Shown piece by piece: positions 23,836 to 33,455 of a stretch of 64,000 nt of DNA. The stretch covers positions 17,891,064 to 17,955,063 of the forward strand of contig CM067317.1 of NCBI GenBank assembly GCA_034231615.1, read 5' to 3'. The translations under genes and the position numbers were made by a program. The notes below the pieces were generated by a model, which searched no databases, was not told the origin of the DNA, and saw nothing but the letters and a program-made list of their open reading frames with translations. This stretch comes from Meghimatium bilineatum. Lineage: Eukaryota > Mollusca > Gastropoda > Stylommatophora > Philomycidae. The stretch's first letter is position 1. Every line of letters starts with the position of its first letter.

Positions 23836-24323
23836 GACAAACACACACAAACAATAACACACGGGCATCCTTCTTAAGAAACTCCTACTCGTTTATTATG
23901 TTGCCCTGGTTTGACGTTCTTAAGATGTATCATTAACATTTTAGTAAAAATCTGTAAATCGTGGAAATACAACTGTTGCGAATACTGGTTTTATGATGGT
24001 TGGTTGCTGATCCAGTGATCCATGCACTAATATCATTTGTCTCATTGCAGGGTGTGGTACATTCATATGCTTGTGAACTGTTGCTGCATTTCTAGACATG
24101 GGTTCTATTAATCTGGTGCTGAATAAAGAAACATGTTTCTAATATTTTCTAGGGTTGGACAATTAAATAATTGACAGTAAACAGTGTTTTATTTTTGAGT
24201 TCACAAACCGACACCATATAGTAAGTTGTTTTATGTCACCCTTGAAAGAAAATATTGCACCAACAAATATCTTCACAATGATGACTAACTTTGCCAAATA
24301 AAATAAGTATGATATTTTTATAC

Positions 24324-24486
24324 GCCGCCGAAGACGGGTGTGTTGGGCCATTGGCGCAAATAAAACGGTAACACAACACATTTCCATTCTCTGGACTTTA
24401 TCCTGCTGGAAATCTAGTAAGATCATGGTCCTGCTACAAAAGAGATTCATCAGGAGTTTGAGAATGAACGCTGAAGAAGAAGAAGA
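24324..24486 (+). mobile_element. SINE-3, copy with 12-bp TSD
   Basis: The element runs from GCCGCCGAAGACGGG through CATTCTCTGGACTTTATCCT to GAGAATGAACGCTGAAGAAG and a GAA tail. ATATTTTTATAC occurs immediately before (24312-24323) and after (24487-24498), a perfect 12-bp TSD. The 3' half is related to the SINE-2 3' end (CATTCT-CGGACT-ATCCTGCT ... GAACGC-GAAGAAG). Two further copies lie at 55214 and 58390. Confidence 0.85.
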
Positions 24487-24639
24487 ATATTTTTATACCT
24501 CTAAATCCCGTTTTCATCAGATAAAGAAATGAATGTCAGAATAATATGTTTAACTGTCATTTGTGATATATTATCAAAGCCAGTGTGTACAATCATAACA
24601 TTAAAAATGCACATGATAATACCTATTTATTGGCACGTT

Positions 24640-24735
24640 ACTACATATTAATGTGTGCTTATACAACTTTATTATACGGTTCTGAAACATGGACATCAGA
24701 ATACAAGCATGAAAGAATACTCATTATTTTTAATC
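24640..24735 (+). mobile_element. LINE post-RT fragment (possible)
   Basis: A short frame encodes YTTLLYGSETWTSEYKHER, which resembles the L-L-Y-G-x-E-T-W-T segment that follows the reverse transcriptase domain in several LINE families. Nothing alignable lies upstream or downstream. It is too short to assign a family. Confidence 0.4.
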
Positions 24736-24804
24736 TGAGCAGTCTTCTCAATACAATGGGCACTAGATAGCAAGATAGTTACAAATACACAGTTACTGCA
24801 ATAG

Positions 24805-25215
24805 TTAAGGTTAACATTAATACCGTTAGTTAACATTAATACCGTTAGTTAACATTTTAATACCGTTAGTTAACATTAATACCGTTAGTTAACATTTTAA
24901 TACCGTTAGTTAACATTTTAATACCGTTAGTTAACATTAATACCGTTAGTTAACATTTTAATAGCGTTAGTTAACATTAATACCGTTAGCTAATATTAAT
25001 ACCGTTAGTTAACATTAATACCGTTAGTTAACATTAATACAGTTAGTTAACATTTATACCGTTAGTTAACATTTTAATACCGTTAGTTAACATTAATACC
25101 GTTAGTTAACATTTTAATACCGTTAGTTAACATTAATACCGTTAGTTAACATTAATACCGTTAGTTAACATTTATACCGTTAGTTAACATTAATACCGTT
25201 AGTTATCATTAATAC
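24805..25215. repeat. 19/21-bp minisatellite, about 20 copies
   Basis: The unit TACCGTTAGTTAACATTAA alternates irregularly with a form carrying CATTTTAA (2 bp longer). The mix of two unit lengths shows conversion or slippage within the array. GTTAAC inside each unit is a palindrome. Confidence 0.93.
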
Positions 25216-25344
25216 GCAGGCAATAAGTTGTTGGATCATGTGCGAACAATGGATAGCAACATTGCACAACAGTCGGATGAGAACAGAGTTGGAGGAAAAC
25301 CACTACAAAGCAGTGTATGATGTACCTATAAGATAAACATGCTA

Positions 25345-25490
25345 TAGCTTAGGGGCCCCACGTTTCTGAGGGTCCCCGAAATATTTTTAAAATTTCACTA
25401 TCTATATACTTGTTAATTGTTAAAGGGCCCCATATCTCAAAGAGTTTAGGGCATTATCAAGTCTAAATCCGGCGCTGCTCCAGAGACACA
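25345..25490. mobile_element. MITE-like remnant with GGGGCCCC blocks
   Basis: TTAGGGGCCCCACGTTTCTG, AAAGGGCCCCATATCTC and TAAATCCGGCGCTGCTC are reminiscent of a widespread invertebrate non-autonomous element. No terminal repeat pair or TSD could be placed. Confidence 0.3.
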
Positions 25491-25554
25491 AAGATGTAGG
25501 AAGGTACATTGAAAAACGTTTTCATTAAATTCAATAACGGCCTTTGTGTTGCTG

Positions 25555-25805
25555 GAGTAAGAAAGGGAAATAGAGAATAACGACACTTTTGTTTGGCATG
25601 CATGGTGTAAGAGCCGACTAGGAAGGTTTTGAGGATGGAATTGGCTGTCTCATCTCATAAAGTCTCAATGTATCAGAGCCTATAATGACGTCAAATTTGT
25701 CATGTCGATAGTCATAGCTATCGCAGGGTAGCTGTAAACAAGGATGATCTGACTACATCCTGATAATATGCAGGAGTTTGAGAACGAACGCAGAAAAAGA
25801 AGAAA
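25555..25805 (+). mobile_element. SINE-2, decayed copy
   Basis: GCATGGTGTAAGAGCCGACT, GATGGAATTGGCTGTCTCAT, ATCGCAGGGTAGCTGTAAAC and ATATGCAGGAGTTTGAGAAC with a GAACGCAGAAAAAGAAG tail follow SINE-2 order. The head hairpin is not recognisable. Confidence 0.65.
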
Positions 25806-25837
25806 CCCAACAGTCGGGACAAATATTTCAGATACCG

Positions 25838-25945
25838 AAACTCATGTAATCGGCACGGTGCAATATGGTGCAGATACTTTATTGGCATTCGACCAGACGC
25901 ATGTAATCGGCACGGTGCAATATGGTGCACATACTTTAGAAACAA
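25838..25945. repeat. 60-bp direct duplication
   Basis: CATGTAATCGGCACGGTGCA followed by ATATGGTGCA-ATACTTTA occurs twice, 59-60 bp apart, almost without change. Confidence 0.85.
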
Positions 25946-25963
25946 TTTTAGTATACATCATAG

Positions 25964-26097
25964 GTGAAAATATTAGACAGTTTGACAACCTGGCACGGCA
26001 AGGAAACAACAACTACTTTGAAACATAATACTGTGGATAGAGAGCTGCGGAGAGCCATGACCGCCTACGCCAGCCGGCATGGCACCTGATGATGATG
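25964..26097 (+). mobile_element. LINE-B 3' end with 11-bp TSD
   Basis: A 134-bp, severely 5'-truncated copy. Its sequence follows the copy at 5382 from the ENIRQFDNLARQGNNNYF segment through RAAESHDRLRQPAWH (shifted frame) to the terminal GGCACCTGATGATGATG. Stops and a frameshift separate the pieces. ATACATCATAG lies directly on both sides (25953-25963 and 26098-26108), so the ends are exact. Confidence 0.85.
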
Positions 26098-26108
26098 ATA
26101 CATCATAG

Positions 26109-27147
26109 ATATATACCAAATGTAAGTTGTTCCATTCCACAACACACCCGTAGGTATGCCGTCGCAAAAGAGGGATAATTAACTGAGAAGAAATATATTG
26201 TTTCATTGTTATTATTTTTTGCTGTCCTTTTTTAGAAAAAAATAATATTAAGGAGATTGCGGCGTTCTGGTTATTCTATCTTTATTTAAAAGTGTGTTTC
26301 CTGGTGATACGTCTCATATTCTGACTCCTTAAGGATGATGTTTATTAACTCCCCCCACCCCCTCCCCCACAGCTTAACGGGCTCGAGTATAACTAAAGTA
26401 ACAGCCACACGGAGTACCTTCATAAAACACACAACCACCCTGGCTTGTTAACATGCATTCACACATAAACACACACAGATATATATTCATACGTACATAT
26501 ACATATATAACCAAACACATACACATATTCATATTCATAAATACATACACACATACACACAGAAGAAATTATCCATATAATAAAGAGAGCTGCAGAAGAT
26601 ACATTTCGAAAGAACTAAAGATGTAATCGCATTAATTGAAACGAGGCGTAGTGATGCTAAATATGAATCAAACATAGATGGGCAATTAACAAATAACATA
26701 AAAGCAGAAATATAGAAAGGTATAATAATAATAGAGATTTAATTTCAAATTATAAATATAGACATAACATTAAAAAAAAAAGAAATGCATAATAAAACGT
26801 ATTCAGAGATATAGATATTTCAGGAAAAACGTAAATCGGTAATTGTATCATAGAATCAAATCAGGTGAATGCTTCCGATAAACACGAGCCAGGCATTCGG
26901 GCAGATAATTTAAATTATGGAAAGGGTCTGAAAGAAAGTTATATAATTAGATATTTTGAGAAAAAATAGAGAAATTAAGTAACAGAATTAGAAGTTACAG
27001 GTTACCGATATATTAAGCTGAATATTAGCAGTGAATAACATGATGTATGCAGGCATGCTAATATCACGTGTATAAATGTGCAGGAATAGAATATAGTATC
27101 TGCTACTAATATTGTATATGTCAGTCCTAAGTACAGGATCAAAGGTA
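26109..27147. other. AT-rich sequence with ACAT microsatellite
   Basis: CACACATA/ACATAC-type low complexity covers about 26445-26560. Poly-A and T tracts occur at 26215 and 26772. I see no gene. Confidence 0.5.
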
Positions 27148-28923
27148 ACAGTGGATGTAGTATTTACTGAATTGTTTCAACAGTAGATGTAGTATATGAT
27201 TGATGGTTGTAAGAATGAATGTAGTGTATGATTAGTGGTTGTAACAAAAAATGTAGTGTATGATTAGTGGTTGCAACAGTTGATGTAGTGTTTGATTAGT
27301 GATTGCAACAGTTGATCAGTGTATGAGTAGTGGTTGCAACAGTTGATGTAGTGTTTGATTAGTGGTTGCAACAGTGGATTTAGTGTATGAGTAGTGGTTG
27401 CAACAGTTTATGTAGTGTACGATTAGTGGTTGCAACCTTGGATGTAGTGTATGATTAGTGGTTGCAACAGTTTATGTAGTGTACGATTAGTGGTTGCAAA
27501 AGTGGATGTAGTGTATGATTAGTGGTTGCAACAGTGGATTTAGTGTATGATTAGTGGTTGCAACAGTTTATGTAGTGTATGATTAGTGGTTGCAACAGTT
27601 GATGTAGTGTATGATTAGTGGTTGCAACAGTTTATGTAGTGTATGATTAGTGGTTGCAAAAGTGGATGAAGTGTATGAGTAGTTTTTGCAACTGTTTATG
27701 TAGTGTATGACTAGTGGTTGCAACAGTTTATGTAGTGTATTATTAGTGGTTGCAACAGTGGATGTAGTGTATGAGTAGTTTTTGCAACTGTTTATGTAGT
27801 GTATGACTAGTGGTTGCAACAGTTTATGTAGTGTATTATTAGTGGTTGCAACAGTGGATGTAGTGTATGAGTAGTTTTTGCAACTGTTTATGTAGTGTAT
27901 GTTTAGTGGTTGCAACAGTTTATGTAGTGTATGATTAGTGGTTGCAACAGTTTATGTAGTGTATGATTACTGGTTGCAACAGTGGATGTAGTGTATGATT
28001 AGTAGTTGCAACAGTGGATTCAGTGTATGATTAGTGGTTGCAACAGTTTATGTAGTGTATGATTAGTGGTTGCAACAGTGGATGTAGTGTATGAGTAGTT
28101 TTTGCAACAGTTTATGTAGTGTATGTTTAGTGGTTGCAACAGTTTATGTAGTGTATGATTACTGGTTGCAACAGTGGATGTAGTGTATGAGTAGTTTTTG
28201 CAACAGTTTATGTAGTGTATGTTTAGTGGTTGCAACAGTTTATGTAGTGTATGTTTAGTGGTTGCAACAGTTTATGTAGTGTATGTTTAGTGGTTGCAAC
28301 AGTTTATGTAGTGTATGATTAGTGGTTGCAACAGTTTATGTAGTGTATGATTACTGGTTGCAACAGTGGATGTAGTGTATGATTAGTAGTTGCAACAGTG
28401 GATGTAGTGTATGATTATTGGTTGGATTAGTGGATGTAGTGCATTATTAGTGGTTGCAACAGTGGATGTAGTGTATGATTAGTGGTTGCAACAGTTTATG
28501 TAGTGTATGATTACTGGTTGCAACAGTGGATGTAGTGTATGATTAGTGGTTGCAACAGTAGATGTAGTGTATGATTAGTGGTTGCATCAGTGGATGTAGT
28601 GTATGATTAGTGGTTGCAACAGAAGATGTAGTGTATGATTAGTGGTTGCATCAGTGGATGTAGTGTATGATTAGTGGTTGCATCAGTGGATGTAGTGTAT
28701 GATTAGTGGTTGCATCAGTGGATGTAGTGTATGATTAGTGGTTGCATCAGTGGATGTAGTGTATGATTAGTGGTTGCATCACTGGATGTAGTGTATGATT
28801 AATGGTTGCAACAGAAGATGTAGTGTATGATTAGTGGTTGCATCAGTGGATGTATTGTATGATTAGTGGTTGCAGCAGTGGATGTATTGTATGATTAGTG
28901 GTTGCATTAGTGGATGTATTATG
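27148..28923. repeat. 32-bp minisatellite, about 55 copies
   Basis: The unit is GATGTAGTGTATGATTAGTG followed by GTTGCAACAGTG. Variants include TTTATGTAGTG, GAGTAGTTTTTGCAAC and, from about 28570 to 28890, GTTGCATCAGTG. At 27665-27890 and again near 28090-28250, three-unit blocks repeat as 96-bp higher-order units. Minus-strand frames of 110 and 71 codons inside it are side effects of a 96-bp frame period. No transcript or function is implied. Confidence 0.95.
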
Positions 28924-29337
28924 TGAGGAATTGGTGTACATCATATGTAATATTTGAACAATGTCTGTAATAGGTGATGTATTAAAGAAGTAATTGTTTT
29001 CCCGGGGTCTTTAGCAGGAAATGAAAAAGTCTTGTTAGATAAATCCTGTATGTTTTATGCAAAAAATGCAATCCTATCTGGATTATTTTAAGTCGTTTGA
29101 CAATTCAAAGAATGAGACGCTGAATCTCTGATTCTCCTGTATCAAAGATCTCCAATGATGACATCATTAAGATAGTAACCATGCCCATATAACCAGTGGC
29201 TGACTGAAAGTGAGCCAAATAATGGCAACACTGTGATCTGTTTTGTAGGTAGAAATAATCAGGTATTGTTATGTTGGCTATTCTCAAAGCGAATGTGTTA
29301 GACAGAAAGACATACATCACATCCAAACTGAAAACCC
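28924..29337. other. No gene recognised
   Basis: A 78-codon minus frame at 29105-29341 has no motif. Confidence 0.4.
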
Positions 29338-29415
29338 TCACATTCGCATTCTGTACTTCGGATTAAACCCTACTAACAAGAGTTTGAAAACGAGCACTAA
29401 TGACGAAAACAATAA
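29338..29415 (+). mobile_element. SINE-2/SINE-3 3' end remnant
   Basis: CATTCGCATTCTGTACTTCG, GATTAAACCCTACTAAC and AGAGTTTGAAAACGAGCAC correspond to the shared 3' end of these SINEs. The tail is GACGAAAAC. Confidence 0.5.
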
Positions 29416-29539
29416 CTTAAAAACTATGACTGGTTTTATACCATAATTATGCATGCCACCAGGTGACATGCATCTGTTTTATGTAAATATTCACGTTTGT
29501 ATGTGTTCTAATTTATGACATCTGCCGCTTAATCTTACA

Positions 29540-29615
29540 TGATTGCGTTTTGTTCCGAAAGGGGGGGGGGGTTGTATGCCTTCATTAATCTAGTTAACGT
29601 AATTTATGTTTATCA
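29540..29615. mobile_element. MITE-E end remnant
   Basis: A G tract (about 29561-29571) is followed by AGTTAACGTAATTTATGTTT, resembling the right terminal region of MITE-E. Confidence 0.35.
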
Positions 29616-30046
29616 TACCATCTGTGGGACGCACATCAAACACATGTATTTGCATGTTCCCTAGTTAAGGGAAGAACTCACTACACAAATGGTTGATACA
29701 ACAATACTAAACCTGATTCCCTGTGACTTTATGCGGGAGAACATTATAGACTAACTACATCTAATAAACACAATGTGATTTTGAATGAAGGAGTGTTAAA
29801 TACGTTTAGTTTAACAACATGTGGTAGATATACGTGGAACGGCAGCAAGACATAGCATGTTACAACTAAAATGTAATTTGGAAAGGTGAAATGTTACATA
29901 ATGAATGAACGAAATAAAGTATCTAGACATAAAATGCAAAACTAAAATAGCCATTTACCAAGGTTAATAAAGTTTGTTAGGAGTTTGTGTGCAATGACTT
30001 ATGTTAGTGTTTCTTTACAAATATGGAAGTTATTTTAGCTGCCATT
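29616..30046. other. No gene recognised
   Basis: AT-rich DNA with no motifs or repeats that I could detect. Confidence 0.4.
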
Positions 30047-30080
30047 GATTAGTCTAGAGCTAAATATTGACATGTTGATT

Positions 30081-30232
30081 CATCATAATCAAGTGCCATC
30101 TCCGCAACGAAGGTTGGTTGCAACGGATCTCCAAAATTCCCTGTCTCTTGTCTTGGTCGTGCACTCTGCTAGACTGTGACCTGTCCATCGTGTGATGTTA
30201 CTCTCCCACTTGCATCTCTGATTGATTATGCT
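30081..30232 (-). mobile_element. LINE-B-type 3' end with long TSD
   Basis: The minus strand encodes WESNITRWTGHSLAECTTK, then RDREFWRSVATNLRCGDGT and a stop, running into a TGATTATGATG tail. The W-T-G-x-S-L-x-x-C and terminal G-D-G-T place it near LINE-B, but it is a distinct subfamily. It is flanked by a 34-bp direct repeat (30047-30080 and 30233-30266) with two mismatches, centred on GCTAAATATTGACATGTTGA. This is unusually long for a TSD but within what target-primed reverse transcription can give. Confidence 0.8.
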
Positions 30233-30287
30233 GATTAGTATAGTGCTAAATATTGACATGTTGATTTCATGAAATAATGAAATCCCT

Positions 30288-30370
30288 AGCACGTTGGTTC
30301 TTAAACAGTGATCCGTGGATCCTTCTAGGGTCCACTTGGTTCTCTCTGATGTCAAGGGCACATCATTAGC
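30288..30370 (+). mobile_element. hAT-like terminus (possible)
   Basis: GTTGGTTCTTAAACAGTGAT, then CCGTGGATCCTTCTAGGGTC, is typical of hAT left ends, where CAGTGGTTCTTAA is followed by a GTGGTCCGTGGACC-like block. The matching right end was not located. Confidence 0.4.
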
Positions 30371-30806
30371 TCCGACCGTAACTAATACTGTTAATACTAC
30401 TTCACATCTCAGTAATACGTATTCTAGATCTAGTCAAGCTCTAACGCTGATGACATTTGTAGCAATTAGAGGAACGCCAGAGCTGATAACGAGCTAAACA
30501 AAGATGATGTGTAACCACAGTCGCAAAAAAGAGTTGTATTCAGTGTTGGTTATATAGATACATAACCAACGTGTCTGAAGATATCAGGCAAAGTGGGTTG
30601 TGCCGCAGCAACATAGAACGTAGAGGAGATATAATTATACGGTCATTTGTCATATATCGGTATTCGGGCGAATGGTCATGCTAATAAATGTACATTAACA
30701 TGTGGACACTTCTTTTATGAATATTTGCGCATAGTTATATCCGAGCACATTTTATGTTAATGCGCGGGCATGCGCACACACACATATATAAATAACATGT
30801 GTATAT

Positions 30807-30847
<41 letters not shown>

Positions 30848-31374
30848 GCATGTAGATTTAAGTGTTAGAACCTTTCATACATTTATATGTGTTCATGCTC
30901 AATGACAAAGTGTAGTTAGGCCTGAGTCAATTTGACGTGTTTCGTAGCCTCATAATTGGCTCCTCCCATTAATATGTAGATGTTAAAATGCTATATATCT
31001 GCTGTTATTACTTTGTTTTCGTAAACTGTCTGGCATTATATGGCTATGGTATAGTTCATGTGCATATGTATTTATATATGTGTTTATGGTATTATTTGTG
31101 AGTTCAGTAATGCTACGAGATATTACTCCAGATATTGTCCCGTTTGCTAGAATAACCTGTATTTTTCATGTCATAGCTGAATGTATTTGTCAGCTGTTGC
31201 TGTGGTTTTTTTTGTCATTGTCGTACATCTCAGGAAGAATGAACTTATATATTGTGTACTACATAATCGTTCAGCTACTAGTGTAGTGTACTAGAGTCGA
31301 GACTTTTATTCATTATAATTCATGTTGAAGGAGATTGACTTATGATATGAGTATGTACATTTAGGTAAATTATC
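30371..31374. other. No gene recognised; TA microsatellite inside
   Basis: A pure TA run occupies about 30812-30843. A 68-codon frame at 31080-31286 has no motif. Confidence 0.5.
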
Positions 31375-31425
31375 TCATCATTCTCTCTCCCTTTCTCTCT
31401 CCCTCTCTCTCTCTCTCTCACACTT
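31375..31425. repeat. CT microsatellite
   Basis: CTCTCT run with CCCT interruptions. Confidence 0.85.
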
Positions 31426-31479
31426 TATGTATATGTTATTTATTTTTTATCTTTTCCGTTGTGGATGTATGTGTTGAGC

Positions 31480-31640
31480 TGTTTATCAAACAAAAAAACT
31501 CGTGTATTCATGTTTACGTGGGAACTTCCTAGTTTGTCAAAATAAAAATTCGTGTATTAATGTTTACGTGTGAACTTCCTAGTTTGTCAAACAAAAAACT
31601 CGTGTATTCATGTTTACGTGTGAACTTGCTAATTTGTCCG
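31480..31640. repeat. 50-bp tandem repeat, three copies
   Basis: ACTCGTGTATTCATGTTTAC, GTGTGAACTTCCTAGTTTGT and CAAACAAAAA repeat three times with few changes. The last copy runs into the LINE fragment at 31629. Confidence 0.88.
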
Positions 31641-31870
31641 CCGAAGTCCGACGCTCATATGGATTTCATCAATGATATGTACTGTGGTCACCAGCCCCGA
31701 GACAAGGCCGTAGAGTGTGTCTGTCAGAGTTGTTTCTGGTAGCCATATTTGCATTATTGTGGTTAGGTACAGTGGGCAGTTCGGCAAAATAGGTTCAGTG
31801 TTTTCTGGAAATTGTCCACAGCGGCACAATTCGGTGACACCAACTCCACATTCTGGTATATTTGAACCGG
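31629..31870 (-). mobile_element. LINE C-terminal Cys-rich fragment
   Basis: The minus strand reads ECGVGVTELCRCGQFPENTE, followed by PILPNCPLY, then IWLPETTLTDTLYGL. The pattern C-x-C-G-x(7-9)-E-x(6)-C-P-L-Y with a following L-x-x-x-L-Y-G is the zinc-knuckle-like C-terminus of RNase H-bearing or Jockey/CR1-like LINE proteins. Expected E-H in the middle is changed (T-E-P), so a metal-binding histidine is missing. Sequence upstream (31870-31990) is frame-shifted. Family assignment is tentative. Confidence 0.6.
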
Positions 31871-32008
31871 TGTTTCCATCTAGTGTTGCATGATGTTCTC
31901 ATTGTATTAAACATTGTTTGTCACTTTCTACCAGCATTTTTGGGTCGAAACGTCGTTTGTGTTGCATAGGAGAGTACAATGTTTATACACATTTGGATAT
32001 TATTTCTA

Positions 32009-32346
32009 GAAATGTAAGTCTGGATATTGTGTTGTTGAAATGTAAGACTGGATATTGTGTTGTAGAAATGTAAGACTGGATATTGTGTTGTAGAAATGTA
32101 AGACTGGATATTGTGTTGTTGAAATGTAAGACTGGATATTGTGTTGTAGAAATGTAAGACTGGATATTGTGTTGTAGAAATGTAAGACTGGATATTGTGT
32201 TGTTGAAATGTAATACTGGATATTGTGTTATTGAAATGTAAGACTGGATATTGTGTTGTTGAAATGTAAGACTGGATATTGTGTTGTTGAAATGTAAGAC
32301 TGGATATTGTGTTGTTGAAATGTAAGACTGGATATTGTGTTGTTGA
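32009..32346. repeat. 28-bp minisatellite, 12 copies
   Basis: The unit is GAAATGTAAGACTGGATATT followed by GTGTTGTT; GTTGTA variants alternate with GTTGTT. A 142-codon minus frame spanning it (31921-32349) is a repeat artefact because three units make 84 bp, a multiple of three, without stops. Confidence 0.95.
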
Positions 32347-32384
32347 CAATTACTTCCAGTCTTTACTAGATCATCTCATATCTC

Positions 32385-33455
32385 CTTGAGTGGTCTACAC
32401 TCCACTGGAGCTAGCTGGTCTGCTATTTCATTTCCCCTGAGTTGTGAGTGGTCTACACTCCACTGGAGCTAGCTGGTCTGCTATTTAATTTCCCCTGAGT
32501 TGTGAGTGGTCTACACTCCACTGGAGCTAGCTGGTCTGCTATTTCATTTCCCCTGAGTTGTGAATGATCAAACCTCCACTGGAGCTAGCTGGTCTGCTAT
32601 TTAATTTCCCCTGAGTTGTGAGTGATCAAACCTCCACTGGAGCTAGCTGGTCTGCTATTTAATTTCCCCTGAGTTGTGAGTGGTCTACACTCCACTGGAG
32701 CTAGCTGGTCTGCTATTTCATTTCCCCTGAGTTGTGAATGATCAAACCTCCACTGGAGCTAGCTGGTCTGCTATTTAATTTCCCCTGAGTTGTGAGTGAT
32801 CAAACCTCCACTGGAGCTAGCTGGTCTGCTATTTAATTTCCCCTGAGTTGTGAGTGGTCTACACTCCACTGGAGCTAGCTGGTCTGCTATTTAATTTCCC
32901 CTGAGTTGTGAGTGGTCTACACTCCACTGGAGCTAGCTGGTCTGCTATTTCATTTCCCCTGAGTTGTGAGTGATCAAACCTCCACTGGAGCTAGCTGGTC
33001 TGCTATTTAATTTCCCCTGAGTTGTGAGTGATCAAACCTCCACTGGAGCTAGCTGGTCTGCTATTTAATTTCCCCTGAGTTGTGAGTGGTCTACACTCCA
33101 CTGGAGCTAGCTGGTCTGCTATTTAATTTCCCCTGAGTTGTGAGTGGTCTACACTCCACTGGAGCTAGCTATTCTGCTATTTAATTTCCCCTGAGTTGTG
33201 AGTGGTCTACACTCCACTGGGGCTAGCTTTTCAGATATCTTATTTTCCCTTAGCTGTGAGTGATCAAACCTCCACTGTATCTAGCTGGTCAGCTATTTCA
33301 TTTCAACGGAGTTGTGTGTGATCAAACCTCCACTGTATCTAGCTGGTCAGCTATTTCATTTCATCTGAGTTGTGAGTCGTCAAACCCCCACTGTATCTAG
33401 CTGGTCAGCTATTTCATTTCCCTTGAGTTGTCAGTGGTCTAAACTCCTCTGGAGA
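32385..33455. repeat. 58-bp minisatellite with A/B unit types
   Basis: The core CTCCACTGGAGCTAGCTGGT, then CTGCTATTTAATTTCCCCTG and AGTTGTGAGTG, repeats about 18 times. Units are of two types: A carries GGTCTACAC and B carries GATCAAACC at the same place. Order from the left is A A A B B A B B A A B B A A A, then diverged B-like units after about 33240. Units A(cat)-B'-B occur twice in a row, a 174-bp higher-order block. CCACTGGAGCTAGCTGG contains the palindrome AGCTAGCT. Confidence 0.95.

Noticed and set aside
27583..28235. Minus-strand frames with 32-residue internal repeats
   Set aside because: They are produced by the 32-bp minisatellite; three units give a 96-bp frame-preserving period.
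30920..30965. Penelope-like signature on the minus strand near GACGTGTTTCGTAG
   Set aside because: The CTGATGA part is missing, so only a generic GAAACACGTC remains.
31921..32349. 142-codon minus-strand frame of a repeated S-T-T-Q-Y-P-V-L-H-F motif
   Set aside because: It is the 28-bp minisatellite read in a stop-free frame.
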